Shown here piece after piece: positions 1 through 6,310 of a DNA stretch of 17,340 bases. The stretch is from Phascolarctobacterium_B sp045598345 (GTDB lineage Bacteria > Bacillota > Negativicutes > Acidaminococcales > Acidaminococcaceae). The stretch spans positions 1 through 17,340 of the forward strand of contig JAZLLX010000132.1 of the NCBI GenBank assembly GCA_045598345.1, in the 5' to 3' direction. The position numbers and the translations under genes are program-made. A model generated the notes under the pieces. That model was not told where the DNA came from, did not search any database, and saw nothing but the letters and a program-made list of their open reading frames with translations. Each line of letters begins with the position of its first letter. Positions within the stretch are counted from its first letter, which is position 1.

Positions 1-109
1 AGGCGGCCCGCTGACCTTCCGGGTTGTGTCGCTGGAGCATACTGGCAACAGTATGCCTAGATAAATGGTTATCTGAAAAACAGAACTCGGCTTATTGAAC
101 ACTCAACAT
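1..109 (+). ncRNA. rnpB: RNase P RNA, 3' end (partial)
   Basis: This is the 3' part of the catalytic RNA of RNase P, which matures the 5' ends of tRNAs; the 5' part lies outside the window. The segment AGATAAATG at 59-67 matches the conserved 3' strand of helix P4. ACAGAACTCGGCTTA at 80-94 matches the near-invariant 3' motif AGAACCCGGCTTA with one change. Between them and the left edge is a perfect hairpin, GCATACT (37-43) with AGTATGC (50-56), as expected for a peripheral helix. An intrinsic terminator follows at once. The 3' boundary is approximate. Confidence 0.9.
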
Positions 110-110
110 G

Positions 111-140
111 AAAAAAGACAGGCATTACCTGTCTTTTTTC
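111..140 (+). terminator. Intrinsic terminator of rnpB
   Basis: A 12-bp perfect stem (111-122 with 128-139) encloses the loop CATTA. The core is GACAGG/CCTGTC, flanked by six A on the left and six T on the right, so the T run doubles as the U tract. It lies just past the RNase P RNA. Confidence 0.92.
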
Positions 141-173
141 TAATTAGTAATGAGTAATTAGTAATGAGTAATT
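141..173. repeat. 14-bp tandem repeat, 2.4 copies
   Basis: The unit TAATTAGTAATGAG occurs at 141-154 and 155-168, followed by TAATT. It starts directly after the rnpB terminator and runs into the first dispersed repeat copy. AT-rich direct repeats of this kind border dispersed repeats elsewhere in the window too. Confidence 0.85.
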
Positions 174-308
174 GTGGTAGGATGGTCCGGTGATTAAAGC
201 AAGGGCAAAGGATTTAGAAATCAGGATTCAGGGAAAGTCGGCATAATGCGAACTCTTGGCCCCTTGGTGAAGGGGCTGTCGCTTTTAGGAACGTGGTTGC
301 GACTGGGG
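172..308 (+). repeat. Dispersed repeat, type I copy (two-hairpin form)
   Basis: This begins with a diverged body (TTGTGGTAGGATGGTCC, consensus TATGGTAAGATGTTCC) followed by GTGATTA. After an intervening stretch come GGCATAATGCGAAC, a first hairpin GCCCCTT (259-265) / AAGGGGC (270-276), and a second stem GTCGC (278-282) / GCGAC (299-303). The loop of the second stem carries AGGAAC. The same order of parts recurs at 12847, 16822 and 16994. There is no coding potential. Confidence 0.7.
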
Positions 309-317
309 ATTGAAAAC

Positions 318-376
318 TAATTAAGAATTGTGAATTAGGAATTAAGAATGATGGTAAGATGTTCCTGTGGTTAGAA
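318..376 (+). repeat. AT-rich tract plus dispersed repeat body
   Basis: An AATTAAGAATT-type tract (318-349) leads into a body copy GATGGTAAGATGTTCCTGTG at 350-369, followed by GTTAGAA. No hairpin follows, so this looks like a 5' fragment of the family. The rest of the gap up to 478 holds only the promoter of the next gene. Confidence 0.7.
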
Positions 377-421
377 TTTAGGGTTCAGCTGTGCGGTGTA
401 ATTTCTTTCAAAAGATAATAT

Positions 422-449
422 TTGCAAAATCAATGTGGTGGTGTATAAT
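422..449 (+). promoter_or_regulatory. Sigma-A type promoter of the PemK-like gene
   Basis: A -35 TTGCAA at 422-427, a 16-bp spacer and a perfect -10 TATAAT at 444-449 lie 29 bp upstream of the start codon. This gives a leader of about 23 nt that contains the ribosome site AGGAGG. Confidence 0.65.
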
Positions 450-478
450 AAACAAATGGACATCAAAATAGGAGGAAT

Positions 479-1018
479 ATGGATAATATGGACAGTCAGC
501 AAACATCCCAGTTCCGGAAGGATTTTGCTTTGGCGGTGCAAACTTTCAAACAGGCGGTTTCAGCCAAAACTGATAAGGTACGGAAATTGATTACAGATTG
601 GCTTATAAAATGGGCGGATTATTTGAGACGTGAAGGGCAAAAGCATCCGTATCATATCTGCAGGTATTCCAGCGGGGAAATCGTCCTGGTGGATTTGGGG
701 TTTCGTATCGGTAATGAATTGGGCGGAAGACATTATGCTGTTGTTGTTGAGAAAAACAACAACCCGCACAGCGGTGTGATATTTCTTGCTCCGATAAGTT
801 CCTATGATGTTAGTGCCGGCGAAACTCCAAGAATAAATAATATTGATTTGGGTATAGGGGCAATCAGCAGTCCGCAAAAAGGGGCAGAGGTTGTCATTTC
901 CCAAATTGGGGCATATAGCAAAATACGGATAGTGAAATCATTGCACAGGAAAATAGAAAAAAACAAATATAATGAAATAGTGGATGCACTTTATAAGAAA
1001 ATTGAGAAAAAGAAATAG
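479..1018 (+). CDS. PemK/MazF-like toxin-family protein, orphan
   Basis: A 179-residue protein. Residues 63-110 carry the PemK/MazF-type SH3-like barrel signature: YSSGEIVLVDLG, then GNELGGRHYAVVV (the family's G-x-E-x-x-x-x-R-x-x-V-V pattern), then VIFLAPIS. Known family members are mostly mRNA-cleaving endoribonucleases paired with an antitoxin. Residues 1-60 form an extra, helical, charged N-terminal region absent from minimal MazF, which is about 110 residues long. No antitoxin-like frame is adjacent on either side. AGGAGG at 470-475 lies 3 nt before ATG 479 and 12 nt before a second ATG at 488, so either could start. It has its own promoter and a terminator at 1112. Toxicity is inferred from family only; it could be a regulatory or phage-type PemK homologue. 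Confidence 0.75.
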   Translation: MDNMDSQQTSQFRKDFALAVQTFKQAVSAKTDKVRKLITDWLIKWADYLRREGQKHPYHICRYSSGEIVLVDLGFRIGNELGGRHYAVVVEKNNNPHSGVIFLAPISSYDVSAGETPRINNIDLGIGAISSPQKGAEVVISQIGAYSKIRIVKSLHRKIEKNKYNEIVDALYKKIEKKK

Positions 1019-1026
1019 TATTCTTA

Positions 1027-1055
1027 TTGACAAATGAGATTATTTAACATATAAT
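1027..1055 (+). promoter_or_regulatory. Perfect consensus sigma-A promoter
   Basis: TTGACA (1027-1032), a 17-bp spacer and TATAAT (1050-1055) match the sigma-A consensus at all twelve positions. The predicted start is near 1062. An imperfect palindrome, TTTCCAC (1057-1063) / GTGGGAA (1067-1073), lies across the predicted start and could be an operator. The transcript would meet a hairpin terminator about 50 nt further on. Confidence 0.75.
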
Positions 1056-1111
1056 GTTTCCACTTAGTGGGAATCCTTTGTTGGAAACCTGCACATATTT
1101 TCTATACACAG

Positions 1112-1143
1112 CATCCTGTCGCAAACGGCAGGATGTTTGTTTT
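1112..1143 (+). terminator. Intrinsic terminator between PemK-like gene and umuC
   Basis: The stem CATCCTG (1112-1118) / CAGGATG (1129-1135) extends by a T-G and a C-G pair around the loop GCAAAC. TTTGTTTTT follows. It would end transcripts from both the PemK-like gene and the promoter at 1027. Confidence 0.75.
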
Positions 1144-1165
1144 TAATTCAAGTTGTTGTTATAAT
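1137..1165 (+). promoter_or_regulatory. Candidate promoter for a leaderless umuC mRNA
   Basis: TTGTTT (1137-1142, a weak -35 lying in the terminator's T run), a 17-bp spacer and a perfect TATAAT (1160-1165). The expected transcription start, about 7 nt past the -10, coincides with the A of the umuC ATG at 1172. No Shine-Dalgarno sequence lies between. Confidence 0.5.
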
Positions 1166-1171
1166 AAAACC

Positions 1172-2617
1172 ATGAACCGGACTTATATTGCTATTGATTT
1201 AAAATCTTTTTATGCTTCGGTGGAATGTGTGGCGCGGGGGCTTGATCCCCTGACCGCCAATTTAGTTGTGGCAGATGAAAGCCGCACGGAAAAAACCATT
1301 TGCCTGGCGGTAACCCCTTCTTTGAAAGAACTGGGCATTCCGGGCAGGCCCCGTTTATTTGAAGTGGTTCAGAAGGTGCGGCAGTTGAATTATGGACGCA
1401 AAGAACCCATCACCTATATTGTGGCGCCCCCCAGCATGGCTCTTTATATGCGGGTCAGCACACAGGTTTATCACGTGTATTTGAAGTATGTTTCCCAAGA
1501 AGATATTTATGTCTATTCCGTGGACGAGATCTTCATTGATGCCACCAGGTATTTGGAACTGTATCATCTCACCGCCCACGAACTGGCCATGAGAATGATT
1601 AGGGATGTGCTTAAGACCACTGGAATTACGGCTACCGCCGGCATCGGCAGTAATTTGTACCTTGCAAAAATTGCTATGGATATTGTGGCGAAGAAAATGC
1701 CGGCGGACAAGGACGGGGTACGTATTGCGGAACTGGACGAAATGAGTTACCGGCAAAAACTTTGGAGCCATACGCCCATTACAGATTTTTGGCGGGTGGG
1801 CCGTGGTTATGCGAAGAAATTGGCGGAGTATCATTTGTTCACTATGGGGGATATTGCCCTTTGTTCTGCAGGCAGTCCGGATGCGTTCTACAGTGAGAAT
1901 CTTTTGTATAAGTTGTTCGGCATTAATGCGGAACTTTTGATTGACCATGCCTGGGGGTGGGAAAGCACCACCATTGAGGATATAAAAAATTTCCGCCCCG
2001 CCGCCCACAGCATCAGTTCCGGCCAGGTACTGCAAAATCCCTATACCTATGAAAAGGGACTTTTGGTTATCAAGGAAATGACAGATTTATTGGTGCTGGA
2101 TCTGGTGGACAAGCATTTGCTTACAGACCAGATGGTTATTTATGTGGGCTATGATATAGAGAACTTGAAAGACCCGGAAATACGGCGTGAGTATAAGGGC
2201 GAGGTGGGAACGGACGGATACGGCAGGTTGGTTCCCAAACCAGCCCACGGCAGCATTAACCTTGACGGTTTCACATCTTCTACGGAGCAAATTATAAAAG
2301 CGGTGACGAAACTTTATGAAAATATTGTGGACAAAAACCTTTTGGTACGGCGGCTGAATGTGGTGGCAAATCATGTGCTTTACGAAGATATGATACCCAA
2401 AGAAAAATACGAAGCGTTGGATTTGTTTGCAGACCCGCAGGCGGAGCGGCAACGGGAATTGCAGGAGAAAAATCTTTTGCGGGAACGGCAAAGGCAAAGG
2501 GCGATATTGCATATTCAGAAAAAGTATGGCAAAAACGCTTTGCTGAAGGGTATGAACTACGAGGAGGGGGCAACCACCCGCAACCGCAACGGGCAGATAG
2601 GAGGACATAAGGCATAA
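1172..2617 (+). CDS. Y-family DNA polymerase, UmuC/ImpB type
   Basis: A translesion DNA polymerase that copies past damaged bases. With ATG 1172 it is 481 residues. Residues 4-17 (TYIAIDLKSFYASVE) hold catalytic Asp9 and the steric-gate region. YSVDEIFID holds catalytic Asp118-Glu119. A helix-hairpin-helix-like segment (GRGYAKKLAEYHL) and a long little-finger region follow, with a charged, coiled C-terminus. The frame stays open upstream to a GTG at 1067, but that 35-residue extension runs through the terminator hairpin, has no ribosome site and precedes the normal family start, so ATG 1172 is preferred. It overlaps the YolD-like gene by one base, as in the yolD/uvrX-type pairs of Firmicutes. 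I see no clear LexA box upstream. It could be a chromosomal leftover of a mobile element. Confidence 0.9.
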   Translation: MNRTYIAIDLKSFYASVECVARGLDPLTANLVVADESRTEKTICLAVTPSLKELGIPGRPRLFEVVQKVRQLNYGRKEPITYIVAPPSMALYMRVSTQVYHVYLKYVSQEDIYVYSVDEIFIDATRYLELYHLTAHELAMRMIRDVLKTTGITATAGIGSNLYLAKIAMDIVAKKMPADKDGVRIAELDEMSYRQKLWSHTPITDFWRVGRGYAKKLAEYHLFTMGDIALCSAGSPDAFYSENLLYKLFGINAELLIDHAWGWESTTIEDIKNFRPAAHSISSGQVLQNPYTYEKGLLVIKEMTDLLVLDLVDKHLLTDQMVIYVGYDIENLKDPEIRREYKGEVGTDGYGRLVPKPAHGSINLDGFTSSTEQIIKAVTKLYENIVDKNLLVRRLNVVANHVLYEDMIPKEKYEALDLFADPQAERQRELQEKNLLRERQRQRAILHIQKKYGKNALLKGMNYEEGATTRNRNGQIGGHKA

Positions 2618-2811
2618 TGGATGACAAGTATAAGGACATTATCAATTTGCCGCATCATGTGAGCCCCAACAGGCCACGGCTCAGCAAGGAGCAAAGGGCG
2701 GCACAGTTCGCCGCTTTTCAGGCCCTGACAGGGTATGAGGATGCCATTGAGAGGGAAACACAAAGGGTGGAAGACGAGTTTGATGCGGAGGGACGCAAAA
2801 AACAGCCGTAA
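2617..2811 (+). CDS. Small YolD-like partner protein of UmuC
   Basis: A 64-residue protein of the type that accompanies Firmicutes UmuC-like polymerases. The N-terminal motif DIINLPHHVSPNRPRLS followed by RAAQFAAFQALTGYEDAI matches that family as I recall it; the tail is charged. The ATG overlaps the umuC stop in TAATG, with AGGAGG at 2599-2604, so translation is coupled. Its role is unproven; it is often discussed as a functional stand-in for UmuD. No clear terminator follows before the putP promoter. Confidence 0.8.
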   Translation: MDDKYKDIINLPHHVSPNRPRLSKEQRAAQFAAFQALTGYEDAIERETQRVEDEFDAEGRKKQP

Positions 2812-2865
2812 AAAACGGGATATAGTAAAGAACGAAACAATATGACATTAGTAATTTTTTATTCC

Positions 2866-2894
2866 TTGACATACTATATTTAATACTGTAAAAT
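2866..2894 (+). promoter_or_regulatory. Promoter of putP
   Basis: TTGACA (2866-2871), a 17-bp spacer and TAAAAT (2889-2894), one mismatch from the sigma-A consensus. The start is predicted near 2901, giving a leader of about 27 nt with GGGAGG at 2917-2922. Confidence 0.75.
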
Positions 2895-2927
2895 AGAAAA
2901 ACTACATTCAAAAAATGGGAGGTAATT

Positions 2928-4391
2928 ATGAACATTACAGAGATAGCGGTTTTCGTTGTTTATCTCGCCTGCATGATTGGAATAGGTGTCTATTTCTTCG
3001 TGAACAAAAAAGGTGGCGGTGACAAACAGTATTTCTTAGGGGGAAGAGCCATGGGCCCATGGGTGGCGGCTTTGAGCGCCGGCGCATCCGATATGAGTGC
3101 CTGGGTGCTGATGGGGCTTCCTGCCAGTGTTTATGCTTTGGGATTGGGGCAGGCCTGGATTGCCATTGGCCTGGCTCTCGGCTACGCAATTTCCTGGATT
3201 TATGAAGCACCACGCCTCCGTGCTTTCAGTGTGGAATTTGGCGACAGCATTACAGTCCCTCAATATTTGACCAACCGCTTTTTGGCAAAGTCCAAGGTTC
3301 TGCAAATCTTTTGTGCAGTAGTATTTTTGATTGCTTACACAATTTATGCGGCTTCCTCCATTAAGGCGGCAGGCATTCTTTTCAATACGGTTGCGGGTTT
3401 GGAAACGGCAACTGCCATGTATCTGGCGGCTTTCATTATTGTGGGTTACACTTTCCTGGGCGGTTTTGACGCAGTATGCTGGACGGATTTTTTCCAGGGT
3501 CTGATTATGTTGGGGGCTATGCTCATCGCCCCGCTTTTTGCAGTGACCATGATTCCTGCCAATGCGGGTGCGGATATCCCTCCTGCGTTCTGGTCTTTCA
3601 CAGCGGACTGGCGTGACATTGTCAGCGGCCTGGCCTGGGGTTTCGGCTACTTTGGTATGCCCCACATTATTGTCCGTTACATGAGTTTGGAAAGCCAAAC
3701 GGAAATGAAAAAATCTGCCACCATTGCCATCAGCTGGACGACAATCATTTGTTTCTTTTCCATTGTGATTGGTGTGGTTGGCCGTATGTTCCTGGGCTTT
3801 GACGACACCATCAATAAAAACAGTTTGGTGTTCATCAGCATGGTGCGTAATATTTTCCCGGCATTGATCAGCGGTGTGCTGCTGAGCGCTATTTTGGCGG
3901 CATCCATGAGTACTGCGGACAGCCAGCTTTTGTCCGCCGCTTCCGCTTTTGCATCCGATGTGTACAAGCCCGTGTTCCGCAACGGCAATGCCAGCGACAA
4001 GGAAATGACCTGGATGGGCCGTGTTGTGGTTCTGGTCATTGCTTTGGCGGCAATGTTCATTGCCCTGAATCCTAATTCCGGCTCTATTATGTCTTTGGTT
4101 TCTAATGCCTGGGGTGTGTTCGGGGCGGCCTTCGGCCCTGCCATTATGCTCAGTTTGTTCTGGAGAAAATTCAATTACACAGGTGCCATTACGGGTATTG
4201 TGGTGGGCTCCTTTGTGGATATTTTCTGGTTTATGCAACTCAGCAGTACGGGTATTTACGAACTTTTCCCGGGTTATATTGCCGGTTTGGTTGCAGGGGT
4301 TGTGGCAACATTGTGCAGCGGTTCTGTTTCTGAAGAAGTTATGCAAAAGTTTGATGTGGCGGAACGGAAAGCCCTTAGCGGTGAGGATTAA
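2928..4391 (+). CDS. putP: Sodium/proline symporter
   Basis: A 487-residue inner-membrane transporter of the sodium:solute symporter family that imports proline with Na+. Roughly thirteen hydrophobic segments are visible. The family block SAGASDMSAWVLMGLPAS places Asp55 and Ser57 at the numbering reported as essential in E. coli PutP. Further typical blocks are RLRAFSVEFGDSITVPQYL and AASMSTADSQLLSAASA (Ser328/Thr329, the equivalent of the second Na+-site residues). Length is normal for PutP. It is a single-gene unit with its own promoter and a terminator at 4413. Proline is the most likely substrate; a closely related amino acid or carboxylate cannot be excluded. Confidence 0.92.
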   Translation: MNITEIAVFVVYLACMIGIGVYFFVNKKGGGDKQYFLGGRAMGPWVAALSAGASDMSAWVLMGLPASVYALGLGQAWIAIGLALGYAISWIYEAPRLRAFSVEFGDSITVPQYLTNRFLAKSKVLQIFCAVVFLIAYTIYAASSIKAAGILFNTVAGLETATAMYLAAFIIVGYTFLGGFDAVCWTDFFQGLIMLGAMLIAPLFAVTMIPANAGADIPPAFWSFTADWRDIVSGLAWGFGYFGMPHIIVRYMSLESQTEMKKSATIAISWTTIICFFSIVIGVVGRMFLGFDDTINKNSLVFISMVRNIFPALISGVLLSAILAASMSTADSQLLSAASAFASDVYKPVFRNGNASDKEMTWMGRVVVLVIALAAMFIALNPNSGSIMSLVSNAWGVFGAAFGPAIMLSLFWRKFNYTGAITGIVVGSFVDIFWFMQLSSTGIYELFPGYIAGLVAGVVATLCSGSVSEEVMQKFDVAERKALSGED

Positions 4392-4412
4392 TTCGGTAAA
4401 AGAAAATAAAGA

Positions 4413-4445
4413 AAATTGCATAGCACTTGCTATGCAATTTTTTTT
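4413..4445 (+). terminator. Intrinsic terminator of putP
   Basis: A 12-bp perfect stem AAATTGCATAGC (4413-4424) / GCTATGCAATTT (4429-4440) with loop ACTT, continuing into a T run to 4445. It starts 22 bp after the putP stop codon. Confidence 0.92.
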
Positions 4446-4455
4446 GTAGTAAAAT
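4427..4455 (+). promoter_or_regulatory. Promoter of pgi, overlapping the putP terminator
   Basis: TTGCTA (4427-4432, inside the loop and right arm of the putP terminator), a 17-bp spacer and TAAAAT (4450-4455). An alternative -10, TACAAT, lies at 4455-4460. The resulting leader would be only about 12 nt. Confidence 0.5.
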
Positions 4456-4473
4456 ACAATACAGGTGAAAATT

Positions 4474-5916
4474 ATGGTAAAGAACATAACTCTTAAAGAC
4501 GGTTTTGAATTTGATTTTGCCACCATGCTGGGGGCGGGGAGAATTCAAAATTCGGATGTGGAAGCAATTAAAGACAAGATTAGGGACGGGGCGGAAGGAA
4601 TTAAGGAATTACGGCGCACGGGCAGGGCAAAAAAGCATCTTTCCAAAGACGGTAAGCCGGAGCAGGTATATTTTACCCGTTTGCCCTATGTGCAGGAAGG
4701 TTACCCCAATAATCCTAAATCTATTCAAAACTTAGAAGATTTTGCAGTTGAATTACGTAACCATGTGGATGCGGTGCTGTTTTTAGGTGTGGGCGGTTCT
4801 TATCTTGGCAACAAGGTGCTGTTTGACTTGTTCTGCGGCGAGGGCTGGAATCTTTTGAAACCGGCCCAGCGGAATTATCATCCCGCCATACTTTTTGGCG
4901 GCAATAACCTTGACCCCTTGCAAAGTCAGCAGTTGGTTGACCAGGTGTGGAGTTTGGCGAGAAACACTATGGCAAAGGGCAACCGTTTCCGCCTGATGCT
5001 GGTGCCTATTTCAAAGTCCGGCACTACATTGGAAACTTTGACGGCGTTCAGTTATTTTTATGAAGAGTTCCAAAAAGAAAATTATTTGGATTTGGATGTG
5101 GCAGTGGTAACGGACTTGGACCCTGATGCCAATTCACCGCTTTTGGCTTTGGCACAGGAAAAGCACTGGCGGATGTTTGATGTGAAGAATGGTGTTGGGG
5201 GACGTTTCAGTGTTCTTAATGATGTGGGCTTGGTTATGGCTGCTGCCATCGGTTTGGATATTGGCGAATTTTTGCAAGGTGCAAGAATTATGGATGAGGC
5301 CTGCCAAAGCGACAACTGGGAAGAGAATCCTGCCCTTGCCAATGCCGTGCTGAAGTATTTGGCGGCGGAAAAATTCGGCTGTGATATAGAGGTCTTTATG
5401 GGCTACGGGATTTGTTTCAAGTCCCTGGCGGAATGGTATGTGCAACTTTTGGCGGAGTCCTTGGGCAAGCGTCACGACAGGGACGGGAATACGGTGTTTT
5501 ATGGCAGAACGCCCATTGCGGCTATCGGTACAACGGATATGCACGCCCAGACCCAGCAGCATCAGGACGGCAAGCGTAACAAAGTGGTACAGTTCTTGCA
5601 GGTGGACGATTTGCACAGTGATGTGGTGTTGGGAAATCCGTTCAGCCATATTCCGCAGATTGCCAAATATGAAGGTCTGTCTTTGAACAGGGCATTACAG
5701 GTGGCACTTTTGGCAAACCGGGAGGCCTTGGATAATGATAACCGCTTTACGGCACTTTATCGGCTGCCCCATTTGAATGCTTATTATATCGGGGAAATCT
5801 TTTATTTCCTAATGCTCAGCATTGCCTACGAAGGGGAACTGGCGAATGTGGATGTCTTTGACCAGCCCGGCGTGGAGCAGTACAAGAAAATTATTAAACG
5901 GGAGTTGGGGAAGTGA
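4474..5916 (+). CDS. pgi: Glucose-6-phosphate isomerase
   Basis: A cytoplasmic enzyme that interconverts glucose 6-phosphate and fructose 6-phosphate. It is 480 residues from ATG 4474. Visible motifs are LGVGGSYLGN (about 104-113), the phosphate-binding loop SKSGTTLET (180-188), the PGI signature GGRFSVLNDVG (242-252), LLAESLGK with the presumed catalytic Glu328, and GTTDMHAQTQQH with conserved His357. A GTG at 4465 is in frame, but AGGTGA at 4463-4468 is better placed as the ribosome site for ATG 4474. Together with glpX further right it serves glycolysis/gluconeogenesis. It is transcribed alone and convergent with the FkbM gene; the first good terminator is the repeat-borne hairpin near 6209. 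Confidence 0.95.
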   Translation: MVKNITLKDGFEFDFATMLGAGRIQNSDVEAIKDKIRDGAEGIKELRRTGRAKKHLSKDGKPEQVYFTRLPYVQEGYPNNPKSIQNLEDFAVELRNHVDAVLFLGVGGSYLGNKVLFDLFCGEGWNLLKPAQRNYHPAILFGGNNLDPLQSQQLVDQVWSLARNTMAKGNRFRLMLVPISKSGTTLETLTAFSYFYEEFQKENYLDLDVAVVTDLDPDANSPLLALAQEKHWRMFDVKNGVGGRFSVLNDVGLVMAAAIGLDIGEFLQGARIMDEACQSDNWEENPALANAVLKYLAAEKFGCDIEVFMGYGICFKSLAEWYVQLLAESLGKRHDRDGNTVFYGRTPIAAIGTTDMHAQTQQHQDGKRNKVVQFLQVDDLHSDVVLGNPFSHIPQIAKYEGLSLNRALQVALLANREALDNDNRFTALYRLPHLNAYYIGEIFYFLMLSIAYEGELANVDVFDQPGVEQYKKIIKRELGK

Positions 5917-5925
5917 GGGCTAAGA

Positions 5926-5978
5926 ATAATGCGTAATGCGGAATTTAATTAAGGATTAAGAATGCAGAATTAAGAATG
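5926..5978 (+). repeat. ATAATGCGTAATGCG repeat end plus AT-rich tract
   Basis: ATAATGCGTAATGCGGAATT at 5926-5945 is nearly identical to the left inverted-repeat arm at 12718 and to 15533. A degenerate TTAAGAAT/GCAGAATTAAGAATG tract follows, closely matching 12818-12848. It sits ten bases past the pgi stop codon. Confidence 0.75.
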
Positions 5979-5979
5979 A

Positions 5980-6260
5980 ATGTGGGATGTTCCTGTGATT
6001 ATAGCAGGGAAGTCAGGAGTTATGCGGAAGTAACCCTCTCCTTGGGGAGAGGGGCAGGGGTGTGGGGAAACATTGAATTACGCTGTCGCTAATGAAAAGA
6101 TAAAAACTTAAAACATAAAGTTTATGAATGCTTCGCATAAGCAAAAACACCCGTCTGCCCCTTGTGTTCCTGTGGGCAGCCACCCTCTTCAAAAAGAGGG
6201 AAAAATAAGTTCGCAGTAAGCGGACCTTTTTATTTTAGTCACAGGAACTTTTTACCATAG
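5980..6260. repeat. MITE-like dispersed repeat, type II, with inverted ends
   Basis: The left end (TGTGGGATGTTCCTGTGATT, 5981-6000) and the right end (TAGTCACAGGAACTTTTTAC, 6236-6255, continuing CATAG) are an inverted pair of the dispersed repeat body. Inside are the hairpin CCCTCTCC/GGAGAGGG (6034-6053), the tract GCAGGGGTGTGGGGAAAC, a module shared with 16773-16821, and a module shared with 17148-17309. No frame codes for a protein. With the flanking tract it fills the 394-bp gap between pgi and the FkbM gene. Confidence 0.6.
6209..6236. terminator. Bidirectional terminator between pgi and the FkbM gene
   Basis: The stem GTTCGC (6209-6214) / GCGGAC (6220-6225) encloses AGTAA. AAAAATAA precedes it and CTTTTTATTTT follows, so there is a T run on either strand. 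One pair is G-T on the plus strand and a mismatch on the minus strand. It serves the convergent genes on both sides. A copy occurs at 17281. Confidence 0.6.
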
Positions 6261-6310
6261 TTTTAAACTTTAAGTTTTTAATTTTTAATTTCCAAATCCC
6301 ATTGATATTG

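Noticed and set aside
141..173. Possible CRISPR-like array
   Set aside because: The direct repeats are contiguous without unique spacers, and no cas genes are present.
1067..1171. Longer umuC start at GTG 1067
   Set aside because: The 35-residue extension crosses the terminator hairpin, has no ribosome site, starts only a few bases past the predicted transcription start, and precedes the canonical MNRTYIAIDLKSFYASVE start.
1019..1171. LexA/SOS box upstream of umuC
   Set aside because: I could not find a convincing CGAAC-N4-GTTCG type site; SOS control may use another sequence or be absent.
4105..4449. Plus-strand frame overlapping the end of putP
   Set aside because: It runs through the putP terminator and has no ribosome site or family resemblance; an out-of-frame shadow.
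3036..4526. 496-residue open frame on the minus strand opposite putP
   Set aside because: It is His/Asn/Gln-rich with no recognisable motif and mirrors the codon structure of putP, which is clearly real; no ribosome site or promoter.
5980..6260. Riboswitch or T-box in the repeat-rich gaps
   Set aside because: The hairpins belong to dispersed repeats found after as well as before genes, and no known riboswitch core is visible.
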